DNA of 48,006 nucleotides from contig JAHDCD010000001.1 in assembly GCA_020630095.1 (NCBI GenBank), forward strand, positions 197,698 to 245,703, written 5' to 3'. The notes under the pieces are model-generated. The model was given only the letters and a program-made list of their open reading frames with translations. It ran no database searches and was not told the origin of the DNA. Made by a program: the position numbers and the translations under genes. Position 1 is the stretch's first letter, and each line of letters opens with the position of its first letter. Source of the DNA: Rickettsiales bacterium. GTDB taxonomy: Bacteria; Pseudomonadota; Alphaproteobacteria; Rickettsiales; UBA8987. Positions 1 through 9,330 of this stretch are shown in pieces.

Positions 1-39
1 AAGCCATCGGACCACGTGCCTGTTGTTATTGAATTATGA
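1..39 (+). CDS. 3' end of an upstream gene, possibly tolA-like
   Basis: Frame 1 is open from the window edge and reads ...KPSDHVPVVIEL then TGA at 37-39. The stop overlaps the tolB start as ATGA, the coupling seen elsewhere in this genome. In most Proteobacteria tolA precedes tolB, so a TolA or TonB-type C-terminus is likely by position. Twelve residues are too few to identify the family. Confidence 0.4.
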   Translation, partial: KPSDHVPVVIEL

Positions 40-1340
40 AAAAACTATTTAAAATTATATTTGTTTACTTAATCGCTACTAATGCGGTGCAAGCTGCACC
101 GTTAGAGATTGAAATTAGCAATAATAAGCTGGTTGAATTTCCTGTTGCGGTTTCAGATTTCTATTCAAAAGATCCTGCGTTAAATGCGGTGGCGAAGAAT
201 ATATCTACTGTAGTTAAGGCGGATTTAAATGGCTCTGATATTTTTAACGTATTATATTATAATCATAATTATGCGGTTGAGAATCCTGATTTCAACACTT
301 TAAAGAGTAAAAAGGCTGACCTTGCAGTTACTGCCGAAGTTTTAAGTAATGGCCCTGGTAATATTCGTGTTGAATATAGAGTTTGGGAAGTTTCAACCGG
401 TAGGCAGATAATTGGTAAAGTTCTTAAAAGCCCTACTAATGGCTGGCGCAGGATGGCGCATTTAATATCTGATAAAATTTATGGTCAAATTACAGGTGAT
501 GCAGGTTATTTTGATTCACGTATTGTTTATATTTCTGAATATGGTTCTTGGAGGAATAGAATTAAACGTTTAGCGATAATGGATCAAGATGGTGCTAATC
601 ATAAGTTCCTTACACCTGCGCAAGACTTGGTATTGACTCCGCGTTTTAACCCAGTAAAGCAAGAAATTATCTATATCGGTTACTATACAGGTATTCCTGA
701 GATTTATATTTATGACCTTGATAGAGGTCGCGAGCGTAGCCTTGGGCAGTTTGAAGGTATGAACTATGCACCACGTTATTCGCATGATGGTAGGCAAATT
801 GTGTTTGCTATGAGTAAGGCTGGTAATTCAGATATTTATACTATGAGCACTAGTGGTTCTGGTGTGCGCAGATTAACTTCTGGTAATTCAATTGAAACTA
901 CACCTTCATTTAGTCCTGATTCTAAGCAAATTGTGTTTGCATCTAACAAAACTGGTAAACAGCAATTATATGTTATGAATTCTAGCGGTTCTGGTGTGCG
1001 TAAAATATCACGCGGTAAAGGTGATTATGCTACGCCGGTGTGGAGTCCTAACGGCAAGTATGTTGCGTTTACTAAAATGATGGGTGGACAGTTTATGATT
1101 GGCGTTATGCGCCCTGATGGTTCTGGTGAGCGTATTTTAACTGATGCTTATATGGTTGAAAGCCCTACGTGGAGTCCGAATGGTCGCCTGCTATTGTTTA
1201 CAAAGCAAACTAGAAACGATTCTGGAACAGCAAGAAGTAATCTATATTCAATTGATACGGAAACTAATAAGATTGAAATGATTCGTACTCCGCAAGATGC
1301 TTCTGACCCTGCTTGGAGTCCATTACTTTCTAGAAGGTAA
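36..1340 (+). CDS. tolB: Tol-Pal system periplasmic protein TolB
   Basis: TolB is the soluble periplasmic part of the Tol-Pal envelope complex; it binds Pal and helps keep the outer membrane tied to the cell wall during constriction. The 434-residue protein has a typical length. A signal peptide (MKKLFKIIFVYLIATNAVQA, cleavage before APLE) is followed by the N-terminal TolB domain to about residue 140. Then comes a six-bladed propeller with repeated blades of the type 'SPDSKQIVFASNKTG..LYVM' and 'WSPNGKYVAFTK'. The start overlaps the upstream stop (ATGA), so translation is probably coupled; no clear SD is visible. A strong hairpin terminator follows the stop. The pal gene is not immediately downstream, which is unusual for the cluster. 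Confidence 0.95.
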   Translation: MKKLFKIIFVYLIATNAVQAAPLEIEISNNKLVEFPVAVSDFYSKDPALNAVAKNISTVVKADLNGSDIFNVLYYNHNYAVENPDFNTLKSKKADLAVTAEVLSNGPGNIRVEYRVWEVSTGRQIIGKVLKSPTNGWRRMAHLISDKIYGQITGDAGYFDSRIVYISEYGSWRNRIKRLAIMDQDGANHKFLTPAQDLVLTPRFNPVKQEIIYIGYYTGIPEIYIYDLDRGRERSLGQFEGMNYAPRYSHDGRQIVFAMSKAGNSDIYTMSTSGSGVRRLTSGNSIETTPSFSPDSKQIVFASNKTGKQQLYVMNSSGSGVRKISRGKGDYATPVWSPNGKYVAFTKMMGGQFMIGVMRPDGSGERILTDAYMVESPTWSPNGRLLLFTKQTRNDSGTARSNLYSIDTETNKIEMIRTPQDASDPAWSPLLSRR

Positions 1341-1344
1341 ATTA

Positions 1345-1381
1345 AAAGGGGCGCTAGCTTTCGCCAACGCCCCTTTGTTTT
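1345..1381. terminator. Bidirectional intrinsic terminator between tolB and the 103-aa gene
   Basis: A perfect 9-bp stem, AAAGGGGCG (1345-1353) with CGCCCCTTT (1368-1376), has T-rich flanks on both sides. It sits between two convergent genes and can serve both. Confidence 0.85.
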
Positions 1382-1398
1382 GCACCCGAGTATTCAGG

Positions 1399-1710
1399 TT
1401 AAGCTTCTACAGTAACTGAATAAGTATTGTCCTCACCATCGACAGGTTTGAACTTTACATTTTCAAGTCTAGTAGATTTGAAGCCGTTACCATCTCTGGT
1501 AAGGCGAAGGTTTTTTGGAAAAGGTACATACCCACTAGGGTGTGCTTTTCTATCAATTCCTTGCCAGCTTATGAGAAAGCCGTCTTCGCTTATTTCACCA
1601 CCAGCTTTAAACTGAGTGGCTTTTCCGTCTACTACTCGGAATTCAAGGTCATCAACGGAAAGTAATCCAATACAATCCTTGCTGATGTAGATACTAGCTT
1701 TTAGTGTCAT
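1399..1710 (-). CDS. Hypothetical protein, 103 aa
   Basis: I do not recognise this protein. It is small, has no signal peptide or membrane segment, and alternates short hydrophobic and charged stretches as a beta-rich domain would (ISKDCIGLLSVDDLEFRVVDG, LRLTRDGNGFKSTRLENVKFKP). The start ATG at 1710 has an AAAGGA SD about 10 nt upstream. The gene has its own promoter-like sequence (1788-1816), a leader with interleaved inverted repeats (1735-1779) and a shared terminator at 1345-1381. It therefore looks like a separately expressed, possibly regulated unit downstream of ccmF. Function is unknown. Confidence 0.7.
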   Translation of the reverse strand: MTLKASIYISKDCIGLLSVDDLEFRVVDGKATQFKAGGEISEDGFLISWQGIDRKAHPSGYVPFPKNLRLTRDGNGFKSTRLENVKFKPVDGEDNTYSVTVEA

Positions 1711-1734
1711 TTCTTTAGTGTCCTTTCTGGTTTG

Positions 1735-1779
1735 ATTGGACGAGCGCCCAATTTGAACAACTCGTCTTATATTGGGTGC
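1735..1779 (-). promoter_or_regulatory. Structured 5' leader with interleaved inverted repeats
   Basis: Two inverted repeats interlock: GACGAG (1739-1744) with CTCGTC (1761-1766), and CGCCCAAT (1745-1752) with ATTGGGTG (1771-1778). A third option pairs ATTGG (1735-1739) with CCAAT (1748-1752). On the minus-strand transcript these could form an H-type pseudoknot or mutually exclusive hairpins just before the 103-aa gene. The repeats are seen; the folding and any regulatory role are inferred. Confidence 0.45.
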
Positions 1780-1787
1780 AATAAACT

Positions 1788-1816
1788 CTTATAGAATAAC
1801 AGAAAAGAGTTAACAA
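1788..1816 (-). promoter_or_regulatory. Putative sigma70 promoter of the 103-aa gene
   Basis: On the minus strand, TTGTTA (1811-1816) and TATAAG (1788-1793) are separated by exactly 17 bp. The start point would fall near 1781, giving a leader of about 70 nt that contains the interleaved repeats. The -10 TATAAG also occurs before rpoB. Confidence 0.45.
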
Positions 1817-1820
1817 AAGG

Positions 1821-3428
1821 TTAATCCTTACAAAAAGAAATTAATGTTCCTGCTACCATTAGAATAGCTGAAAGCCAGATGTATATAATCATAGGTTCAT
1901 GATATATGCGGAAAGCGGCTTGTTTTGTATCTGTACTATATTCGCCCATTACAATGTAAGTATCATTGAATAGTTTGCTGTTAATTGAACTTTCTGTGGT
2001 TTGTGTGCGAGTAGTTAGGTAAAGCCTATTTTCTGGGCTGTAATTAATACCATCTAGTTCAATATCTGCCTTGCGTGCTAGGTAATTATTATTTGCATTT
2101 GTACTTACAGAGTTAAGTTTAAATTCGCCGTAAGGTGTTTGTGCAGTCTCGCTTGAAGCTAGTTTAAGCTCGTAAACATCTGCTTTTAGAAAGTGGATTG
2201 CAGATGATAATACTAATAGAGCAAAGCCGGCATGAGCTAACTTAGCGCCTTCCCTGCCCTTGAAGATATAATATATTGATAAAGGAATTAATATTACAAC
2301 GGAAGGAATGAAGAATAGTCGGTAATAATATCCGCCAACAGATTTTTTATAGCCAAAGATTAGCTCTGAAATTACTGGAAATAGAATGCCGAGTATTATT
2401 ACAAAAAGTAGAAGTAGAGTTATTATTCTGTGAGTCTCTAAGCTTATCTTAAATATATTGTTTTTCTTTTCTGATTTTATTGGCTTGTTGCTTTTTATAA
2501 ATTTTAAATATTGCTTTAAAGCGCGGTAGGTAATTAAGAAGAAAATACCTAGCATAAATAATCCGCGGTTAGGACTTTCGGCAAATGAATGGACTGAGCT
2601 TAACATGCCTGAGCGCACAAGGAAGAACCCTAGTAATGCCAAGCAGAAGCTTATTAGTGATAGGAATATAATCCCGCTCTGTTTGCTTTGGTCTTTATGT
2701 AAAAAGAATTGGTGCACTAACGCTAGCGAAACTAACCATGGCATTAATGATGAGTTTTCTACAGGATCCCAAAACCAGAATCCGCCCCAACCTAATTCGC
2801 GATATGCCCACCATGAGCCAATGGCTATTCCTGTTGTTAAAAATATTAATGCCAGTTTATTCCATAGTTTGGCTTTTTGTATGAAATTATCGTAAGTTTC
2901 ATCGCCTTTTATGAATGCGTATGCGTATGCGTATACAATGCATAGGCTTACGTAACCTAGGTATAGAATTGGCGGGTGAAAGGCTATGCCGATATCTTGT
3001 AATAGTGGGTTTAAGTCTGCTCCGTAGGTTGCGTTTGTGTATATTTCAAATGGGTTTGATACGCCTAGTAAATATAGGATTAAGAATATTTGGATTAGGA
3101 ATAAGCTTTTTGATTCCTTTAAATTTGCTATGTAGCTTGTGGCACTTAAAAACAGTAAAAATAGTAACATTGAGCCTTCATGATTACCCCATATACCGGT
3201 TATCTTATAAAGTAATGGCGTTAATTCCGATGAGTTAAGCGCTACGATTTTTAAGTTTAAGTCTGTTATAATAAATGCGTAAGTAAGCGATGCGAATGCC
3301 AATATTAATGATATTAAAGTTGGGCGTAAATTGAAGTTGCTACCAACTTGCGCCTTGTAGCCAATTATGGCAAATATAAGGGCTGAATATAAGAATAGTT
3401 CACCGAAGTGTAGATAATTAAAAAGCAT
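1821..3428 (-). CDS. ccmF: Cytochrome c-type biogenesis protein CcmF, short form
   Basis: CcmF is the membrane component of system I cytochrome c maturation that ligates heme to apocytochrome c with CcmH. The protein is polytopic and carries the family signatures WGNHEGSMLL (about residue 90), DLNPLLQDIGIAFHPPILYLGY, and the tryptophan-rich WWD segment GWGGFWFWDPVENSSLMPWL. It has 535 residues, whereas CcmF is usually 630-660; the start and WWD region are complete, so the missing part is in the C-terminal half. The ATG at 3428 lies only 37 bp from the divergent thrC start, so promoters must overlap or lie within coding DNA. No other ccm gene is in the window. Confidence 0.9.
   Translation of the reverse strand: MLFNYLHFGELFLYSALIFAIIGYKAQVGSNFNLRPTLISLILAFASLTYAFIITDLNLKIVALNSSELTPLLYKITGIWGNHEGSMLLFLLFLSATSYIANLKESKSLFLIQIFLILYLLGVSNPFEIYTNATYGADLNPLLQDIGIAFHPPILYLGYVSLCIVYAYAYAFIKGDETYDNFIQKAKLWNKLALIFLTTGIAIGSWWAYRELGWGGFWFWDPVENSSLMPWLVSLALVHQFFLHKDQSKQSGIIFLSLISFCLALLGFFLVRSGMLSSVHSFAESPNRGLFMLGIFFLITYRALKQYLKFIKSNKPIKSEKKNNIFKISLETHRIITLLLLFVIILGILFPVISELIFGYKKSVGGYYYRLFFIPSVVILIPLSIYYIFKGREGAKLAHAGFALLVLSSAIHFLKADVYELKLASSETAQTPYGEFKLNSVSTNANNNYLARKADIELDGINYSPENRLYLTTRTQTTESSINSKLFNDTYIVMGEYSTDTKQAAFRIYHEPMIIYIWLSAILMVAGTLISFCKD
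2914..2934. repeat. Short hexamer repeat inside ccmF
   Basis: About three and a half units of ATGCGT occur in tandem, encoding an alternating Tyr-Ala stretch (YAYAYAF) in CcmF. The 6-bp unit would keep the reading frame if copy number changed. Confidence 0.6.
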
Positions 3429-3465
3429 CGTTGATTAAATAGTGTAGTTCGTTATTTTGCGCAAT

Positions 3466-4845
3466 ATGCTTTATATAAGTACTAGAGGTCATGAGAAGGA
3501 ATTAAGCTTTACGGAGGCTGTAACAACAGGTACTGCACCGGATGGTGGTTTGTATATTCCTAAGGAATTGCCTAAATTTACTATTCATCAAATTAATAGA
3601 TGGCGTAACCTTTCATATACGGATTTAGCGTTCGAGGTTATGTATCCGTTTACAGGTGGTACTATACCTGAAGATGATTTTAGAAAGATTGTTGAAAAAT
3701 CTTATGCGCGCTTTAGGCATGAAGATGTTATTCCTACGGTTCAGATTTCAGAAAGATTAGCGATTATGGAGTTGTTCCACGGACCTACCCTTGCCTTTAA
3801 AGATGTTGCATTGCAGTTCTTAGGTAATTTACTTGATTATATTTTAAAACGTGAAGATAGAAAGCTTACTATTATTGGTGCTACTTCGGGAGATACAGGG
3901 TCTGCAGCGATTGAAGGCTGTTTAGGCTGTGATAATATTACTGTGTTCATGATGCACCCTAAGGGGCGCGTTTCGGATGTTCAGCGTAAGCAGATGACAA
4001 CTATTATGGCGGATAATATTCATAATTTAGCGATTGATGGCGTATTTGATGATTGTCAGAACATGGTAAAAGAATGCTTTATTCAAAGTGATGACTTTTC
4101 TAAAGAGCCATTAGCTGCGGTTAATTCAATTAACTGGGGGCGTATTATGGGGCAGATAGTTTACTATTTCTGGACTTACTTCCGCTTTATTGAAGAAAAA
4201 GGTGAGTTCATGAATTTCTGTGTGCCATCTGGTAATTTTGGTAATATTTTAGCTGGCTTCTACGCGCGTAGAATGGGTTTGCCAATTGGTAAGTTAATTG
4301 CAGCTACAAATGAAAATAATATTCTAGATAGGTTCTTTAAAGAGAATGATTATACGCGTAAACCTACGCGCAAAACTAATACGCCTTCTATGGATATTAG
4401 TATTTCATCTAACTTTGAGCGTTTGCTTTATTATTTATATGATCGTGATGCTTCGGCGGTAAATGATTTAATGGTTAAGTTTAAGGAAACTAACGAATTA
4501 TTTGTAACTGAAGAAGCTTTTGAGAAGGCTCAGCGTTGGTTTACATCTGCTACTTGTGATAATACTCAAACTGTTGAAACAGTTAAGGATATCTATGATG
4601 AGCATGGTTATTTAGCAGATCCTCATACGGCTACAGGTATTTATGCCGTTAAGGATAGTGAAGATAAGGTGATTATTTTAGCTACTGCTCACCCTGCAAA
4701 GTTCCCTGAAACTGTTATGGGCGCGGTTGGGGTTGATCCTGAATTGCCTCCTCACTTGGCAGACCTTATGGAGCGTGAAGAAAAGGCGGTTGAATTACCT
4801 TCTAGTTTAAGCGCGGTTAAGGATTATATTAAATCTGTTCAATAA
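3466..4845 (+). CDS. thrC: Threonine synthase
   Basis: ThrC is a PLP enzyme that converts O-phosphohomoserine to threonine, the last step of threonine synthesis. The PLP-lysine motif is in FHGPTLAFKDVALQFLG near residue 110, and the phosphate-binding GATSGDTGSAA follows. I chose ATG 3466 (459 aa, MLYISTRGHEKELSF) because it matches the usual N-terminus; an in-frame TTG nine bases earlier (3457) would add three residues. It heads a plus-strand operon: its stop overlaps the lpxI start (TAATG). The homoserine branch genes thrA and thrB are not here. Confidence 0.93.
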   Translation: MLYISTRGHEKELSFTEAVTTGTAPDGGLYIPKELPKFTIHQINRWRNLSYTDLAFEVMYPFTGGTIPEDDFRKIVEKSYARFRHEDVIPTVQISERLAIMELFHGPTLAFKDVALQFLGNLLDYILKREDRKLTIIGATSGDTGSAAIEGCLGCDNITVFMMHPKGRVSDVQRKQMTTIMADNIHNLAIDGVFDDCQNMVKECFIQSDDFSKEPLAAVNSINWGRIMGQIVYYFWTYFRFIEEKGEFMNFCVPSGNFGNILAGFYARRMGLPIGKLIAATNENNILDRFFKENDYTRKPTRKTNTPSMDISISSNFERLLYYLYDRDASAVNDLMVKFKETNELFVTEEAFEKAQRWFTSATCDNTQTVETVKDIYDEHGYLADPHTATGIYAVKDSEDKVIILATAHPAKFPETVMGAVGVDPELPPHLADLMEREEKAVELPSSLSAVKDYIKSVQ

Positions 4846-5651
4846 TGGTTGAGAAAAAGAAAATAGGTTTAATTGCTGGTGGTGGTAGCTTACCGAAAGA
4901 AATCATATCTAAAAATGGTGATAATTTGGTAGTTGTTAGCTTACAAGGTTTTGCTGATGAAAGCATTGATGGTAAGGAGTTTAACATTGCTAAAGTTGGC
5001 GCTATATTAAAGTACTTAAAAAAGAATGATGTAGAAGATATTGTTTTTGCAGGAAAAGTTAAGCGCCCTGCACTTCTTTCACTTCGTCCTGATATTACTG
5101 GATTAAGTTTAGTTAAAAAACTTCGAGGGCTAAAGAATGGTGGTGATGATGGTTTTATGAAGGCTATATCGAGCTTTTTAGCTGAGCGCGGTTTTAATAT
5201 ATTATCTGTTCCGCAGGTTTATGGGGCTTCGGTTATTCAGCGTGGTAATTTATCTTCAGAAAAGCCAAATGATGAACAGCGTGACTGGCTTAAATCTGGT
5301 TTTGAAAAGGCTAAGCAGATTGGTAAGTTAGATATTGGGCAATCTCTCGTTATTAATGAGAATAATGTAGTTGGTGTAGAAGGTTTGGAAGGTACGGATA
5401 TGCTAATTAGGCGCTGTGCGGACTATGCTACGCATCATGAATTGGATAATAAAAATATCTTAATTAAAATTTGCAAGCCTAACCAGTATGAGAAAATGGA
5501 CTTACCTACAATTGGCTTTAAAACTGTAGAGAATGCGATAAATAATAATTATGCAGGAATAGCAGTAGAAGCGGATAAGACCCTTATTGTAGAGAAGGAG
5601 AAAGCGATTGAATTGGCTAACGAAAATGGTATATTCTTAATCGCTTTATGA
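4845..5651 (+). CDS. lpxI: UDP-2,3-diacylglucosamine pyrophosphatase LpxI
   Basis: LpxI (formerly DUF1009) hydrolyses UDP-2,3-diacylglucosamine to lipid X and UMP in lipid A synthesis. It replaces LpxH in many alphaproteobacteria. The 268-residue length fits. The N-terminus reads GLIAGGGSLPKEI, and the C-terminal domain has the conserved run KICKPNQYEKMDLPTIGFKT followed by AGIAVEADKTLIVEKEKAI. The start shares one base with the thrC stop (TAATG) and the stop overlaps thiS by four bases (ATGA). In alphaproteobacteria lpxI often sits with lpxA, fabZ and lpxB, so placement between thrC and thiS is unusual. Its presence implies the cell makes lipid A. Confidence 0.9.
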   Translation: MVEKKKIGLIAGGGSLPKEIISKNGDNLVVVSLQGFADESIDGKEFNIAKVGAILKYLKKNDVEDIVFAGKVKRPALLSLRPDITGLSLVKKLRGLKNGGDDGFMKAISSFLAERGFNILSVPQVYGASVIQRGNLSSEKPNDEQRDWLKSGFEKAKQIGKLDIGQSLVINENNVVGVEGLEGTDMLIRRCADYATHHELDNKNILIKICKPNQYEKMDLPTIGFKTVENAINNNYAGIAVEADKTLIVEKEKAIELANENGIFLIAL

Positions 5652-5854
5652 CTTTAAAAATATACATTAATGGTGAAGAAAAAGAGTTTGGCTCTGAGTC
5701 TACTATTTTTGATATAGTTAGCACTATGGATGTTAATCCGCGTAAAATTGCGGTTGAAAAGAATAAAGAAATTATTCCCAAATCTACTTATAAAAATGAA
5801 ACTATATCATCTGGTGATGTAATAGAAATTGTGGATTTTGTTGGTGGAGGTTGA
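5648..5854 (+). CDS. thiS: Sulfur carrier protein ThiS
   Basis: This 68-residue ubiquitin-like protein carries sulfur as a C-terminal thiocarboxylate for thiazole formation in thiamine synthesis. The fold pattern starts MTLKIYINGEEKEF and the chain ends in FVGGG, supplying the required terminal Gly-Gly. The start overlaps the lpxI stop (ATGA), and thiG follows 9 nt after the stop, so the pair is co-translated with its direct partner. The adenylating enzyme ThiF is not in the window. Confidence 0.92.
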   Translation: MTLKIYINGEEKEFGSESTIFDIVSTMDVNPRKIAVEKNKEIIPKSTYKNETISSGDVIEIVDFVGGG

Positions 5855-5863
5855 TTAAATATT

Positions 5864-6649
5864 ATGTCTGATAATAAATTAATAATTGCAGGTAAGGAGT
5901 ATAATTCTCGTTTGTTAGTGGGTACGGGCAAGTACGCTGACCATAATCAAGCTAGAAATGCTATTGAGGCTTCTGGTGCTGAGATTGTTACGTTTGCAGT
6001 GCGTAGGGTTAATTTAACGGATGTTAATGCGCCTAAATTAACTGATTACGTTGATCCTGATAAATATACTTATCTTCCCAATACTGCGGCGTGTTATACC
6101 GCTGAAGATGCTGTTCGCACGTGCAAGCTTTCGCGTGAATTATTAGATGGCAAGAAATTGGTTAAGCTGGAAGTTATTGGTGATGCTAAAACTTTATATC
6201 CTGATGTTGTTGAAACATTAAAAGCCGCGCAGGAACTTGTTGATGATGGCTTTGATGTAATGGCTTATACAACGGATGATTTGCTTGTTGCCAGAGAGTT
6301 AGAGAAAATTGGTTGCGTGGCGGTTATGCCGTTAGCTGCTCCAATAGGCTCAGGGCTTGGTATTCAAAATTCATTAAATATCAAATATATAGTTGAAGAA
6401 CTTACTGTACCAGTTTTAGTTGATGCTGGCGTTGGTACGGCATCGGATGCATCTGTTGCGATGGAGTTGGGTTGTGATGCTATATTAATTAATACTGCAA
6501 TTGCAAAGGCGGATGACCCAGTAAAAATGGCAGAAGCTATGAAGCTAGGTGTTGAGTCTGGCAGGTTAGCTTTTGAAGCTGGTAGAATGGGGCGTTCAAA
6601 ATATGCAAACGCATCTTCACCTATAGATGGTAAAATTGCTGCTAGCTAA
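5864..6649 (+). CDS. thiG: Thiazole synthase ThiG
   Basis: ThiG condenses 1-deoxy-xylulose 5-phosphate, the ThiS thiocarboxylate sulfur and dehydroglycine into the thiamine thiazole. The 261-residue TIM barrel shows [10 protein letters not shown] near the start, the Schiff-base lysine region [10 protein letters not shown] around residue 100, and the phosphate-binding strands [14 protein letters not shown] and [14 protein letters not shown]. It is the last gene of thrC-lpxI-thiS-thiG. Its stop codon overlaps the convergent proS stop by 8 nt with no terminator between. The partner that supplies dehydroglycine (ThiO or ThiH) is not in the window. Confidence 0.95.
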   Translation: MSDNKLIIAGKEYNSRLLVGTGKYADHNQARNAIEASGAEIVTFAVRRVNLTDVNAPKLTDYVDPDKYTYLPNTAACYTAEDAVRTCKLSRELLDGKKLVKLEVIGDAKTLYPDVVETLKAAQELVDDGFDVMAYTTDDLLVARELEKIGCVAVMPLAAPIGSGLGIQNSLNIKYIVEELTVPVLVDAGVGTASDASVAMELGCDAILINTAIAKADDPVKMAEAMKLGVESGRLAFEAGRMGRSKYANASSPIDGKIAAS

Positions 6650-7904
6650 GCTTACTAATTAATTCATCAATTTTAACTAATTCCTTTTCGCCTGTTGTGC
6701 GGTTAACAAGCTCGGCTTCGTTTGCTTCTAGTGTGCGTGGGCCGATAGCAATTTGATAAGGCGCGCCGATTAAATTAGCGTTGTTAAATTTATAACCTGC
6801 GCCGTTGTCAGTATTGTCATATAAAGTTTCAATACCGGCATTGTTTAATGCTTCGTATAATTTGTCACAGGCTTTTGTGCAGGCTTCGTCTTTTACTCTG
6901 ATATTAATTAAAACTGCCTTAAATGGAGCGACTGCTTCTGGGAATATTATGCCATTATCATCGTGATGGGCTTCAATAATTGCGCCAAGTAATCGTGATA
7001 CGCCAATACCAAAGGTGGACATTTGCATTGTTTCTACTTTGCCTTCTTTACTTTGATATTGAGCTTTAAGGGGGGAGGAATATTTATCACCTAAATAGAA
7101 AATATGACCAACTTCAATACCACGTCCTTTTTTTACATCGGCTGGAGCTTTGCTTGGGTTATGCTTTTCGTCAGTTGCTGCGTATTTTTCTTTTAAAATA
7201 CCAAGGTCGATATCTTCAATATCTTCGTAATATGAATCGTAATAAATCTCTGATTCGCCAGTTTTAGCTAGAACTTGGAATTCATGGGACATATCGCCGC
7301 CAATTTCACCTGAATCTGCGGTGAAAGGAATTGCGGTTAATCCTAAGCGCTTAAAAATACGGAAATATACTTTAAGCATTTTATAATATTCAGCTTCAGC
7401 ATCTTCTTTAGTTTCGTGGAATGAATAGCCATCCTTCATTAAAAACTCACGTCCACGCATTAAGCCGAAGCGAGGGCGAATTTCATCGCGGAATTTCCAG
7501 TTAATTTGATATAAGTTTTTTGGTAAATCCTTGTAAGATTTAATATTATTGCGGATAAGGTCGGTTATTACTTCTTCACAAGTGGGTGAAAATAAATAAT
7601 CACGTTCATGCCTGTCTTTAATTTTCAGGGCTTCGTCGCCATAGGTTCCTCTACCAGATTCTTCCCATAATGATGTTGGTTGAATGATTGGTAATTTAAC
7701 TTCTTGGCAGCCGGCTTTATTAAGTTCATCGCGGACTATGTTTTCTACTTTTTGTAGTACTGCCAAGCCGTAGGGTAAAAATGAATATAGGCCTTGCCCT
7801 AGTTGGCGAATCATACCGGCGCGCAACATTAATTGGTGCGAAACTATTTCAGCTTCACGCGGTGATTCTTTTAGAGTAGGAAGGAAATAATTACTTAATT
7901 TCAT
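6642..7904 (-). CDS. proS: Prolyl-tRNA synthetase, short form
   Basis: ProS charges tRNA-Pro with proline. The 420-residue class II enzyme has motif 2 ([21 protein letters not shown] region) and motif 3 ([13 protein letters not shown]), then the anticodon-binding domain ([14 protein letters not shown] onward). It is the alphaproteobacterial short type: residues run from motif 2 into the core without the roughly 180-residue editing insertion of the E. coli type. Editing of Ala-tRNA-Pro would therefore need a free-standing protein, not seen here. The start overlaps the upstream membrane gene by 14 nt, so it is the last gene of the fadD-pgpA run. The 3' end overlaps thiG tail to tail by 8 nt. 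Confidence 0.95.
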   Translation of the reverse strand: MKLSNYFLPTLKESPREAEIVSHQLMLRAGMIRQLGQGLYSFLPYGLAVLQKVENIVRDELNKAGCQEVKLPIIQPTSLWEESGRGTYGDEALKIKDRHERDYLFSPTCEEVITDLIRNNIKSYKDLPKNLYQINWKFRDEIRPRFGLMRGREFLMKDGYSFHETKEDAEAEYYKMLKVYFRIFKRLGLTAIPFTADSGEIGGDMSHEFQVLAKTGESEIYYDSYYEDIEDIDLGILKEKYAATDEKHNPSKAPADVKKGRGIEVGHIFYLGDKYSSPLKAQYQSKEGKVETMQMSTFGIGVSRLLGAIIEAHHDDNGIIFPEAVAPFKAVLINIRVKDEACTKACDKLYEALNNAGIETLYDNTDNGAGYKFNNANLIGAPYQIAIGPRTLEANEAELVNRTTGEKELVKIDELISKLS

Positions 7905-9330
7905 TTTCGATTTTGTTAAAGAATGCCTTTAAATCGGCATCTAGTTGAGCATCAACATTCTTACCCGTAGCTATATTATTATTCAATCTTTTTACTAGCG
8001 CGCGGTAAGTATTTTCATCCTCTGATGATATGGTATAATTAAATTGCTCTTTAAGTGAGGTTTTCATTTCCTCTACTAAAGCTTCTGTATCATCTAGCTC
8101 TTCATCGGATTTACTATCAGTAGCTAAATAATTAAATGGTTCATCTTCATTTGTTTCTAGTTGTTCAAAACGTTCTTTGATAGTTTGTTCAGAGATCAAG
8201 GTTTGTGCACGTTTACTTACACCGCCTTCAACTTTCATTTCTAAATCGCGGATAGGGTCATCAGGGTGAGCTAAACCTAGGGTATCGGCGAATAGGTTTT
8301 CATATAGTTTTGAGCCTTCATCGCAAATGCCGTAAAAGTCATCAACTCCAAAGCCTTCTGCTTGAGCAAAGAATTTCCAGTTGCGATTATTTGTTTTTGA
8401 GTGAAAACCTGCTTTAATGCCATCATCATGGATGAACATGCAATATTTATCTTCACGAGGTAGGTAAAATGCGCCATCAGAGTTTAATTTTGTATCTAAG
8501 TTTCTAAGAAGTAAAGGCTTAGGTTCTGATAGGTTTAGTACACTTATATCGCGTGCGAATTCGCCTTGTGACTCTTTAAGCTTTTCGGTTTTTATAGATA
8601 CTTCGTTTAGGTATGTTTTGGCTTTATCTATTTCAATTGCGCGGAAGGTTTTACCTAGTGGAATTGAAAATAAAGATATTAAAAATACTACGGCACAAAG
8701 GAATGAAATAGATACGTTCTTAATTAATAATTCAGGTGAGATTTCGCCATTTTTTAGCCAGTGGATAAGTAGTATAATAAATGCGTATAATATACCGAAT
8801 ACAAATATTACGCTTGGAATTAATACGGCATGAGATGTTGATATTTCCTCTTTAGTTAAGCCTTTTAATTGTGTGGTTATAGCTTCAGATGATGCTAGGC
8901 CATAGATTGCAAGTAGTAGGGTTGCAATAAGTGTAACGGCTATTAGTAGGTAACCTAACCATCTCTTTTTAAAGAATATGCAAGCTATTGAGAGTGTTAG
9001 CGATAAAGTTAGAAATGCGTAGTATGCAAATGCATAATTTTCGTAACCTATAGATGTTTGCTGAATTAATTGATTAACTGCGCTTGCGTATCCGAACTGA
9101 AGTAGCGGTATAGTTAGCATTAATAAGAAGAACTTTTTAATCTCATCGCCCGTTCTAGTTAATGAATAGGTAATTGCAATTATTAAGCTTAAGCAAAGTG
9201 CAAAGAATTTATAATGGAAATTTAGGCATAGCTCAATTTCACCGCATGCTTGATTTAATGCGGTTGGTATTTCAGAATAACCAAAGTAAATTGTTAGGCC
9301 TAAGAATATTAGAAAGTAAATTAGTCTCAT
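7891..9330 (-). CDS. Unknown polytopic membrane protein with a long soluble C-terminal domain
   Basis: I do not recognise this 479-residue protein. The first 235 residues hold about seven hydrophobic segments (MRLIYFLIFLGLTIYFGY, FFALCLSLIIAITYSL, FLTLSLTLSIACIFF, YLLIAVTLIATLLLAIYG, LIPSVIFVFGILYAFIILL, ISFLCAVVFLISLFS). The rest is soluble, acidic and predicted helical, ending in a charged coiled-coil-like stretch (DDTEALVEEMKTSLKEQF). ATG 9330 is preferred over an upstream ATG at 9342 because it overlaps the pgpA stop as TAATG. Its 3' end overlaps proS by 14 nt. The coupling to pgpA suggests an envelope role, but that is inference only. Confidence 0.75.
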   Translation of the reverse strand: MRLIYFLIFLGLTIYFGYSEIPTALNQACGEIELCLNFHYKFFALCLSLIIAITYSLTRTGDEIKKFFLLMLTIPLLQFGYASAVNQLIQQTSIGYENYAFAYYAFLTLSLTLSIACIFFKKRWLGYLLIAVTLIATLLLAIYGLASSEAITTQLKGLTKEEISTSHAVLIPSVIFVFGILYAFIILLIHWLKNGEISPELLIKNVSISFLCAVVFLISLFSIPLGKTFRAIEIDKAKTYLNEVSIKTEKLKESQGEFARDISVLNLSEPKPLLLRNLDTKLNSDGAFYLPREDKYCMFIHDDGIKAGFHSKTNNRNWKFFAQAEGFGVDDFYGICDEGSKLYENLFADTLGLAHPDDPIRDLEMKVEGGVSKRAQTLISEQTIKERFEQLETNEDEPFNYLATDSKSDEELDDTEALVEEMKTSLKEQFNYTISSEDENTYRALVKRLNNNIATGKNVDAQLDADLKAFFNKIENEIK

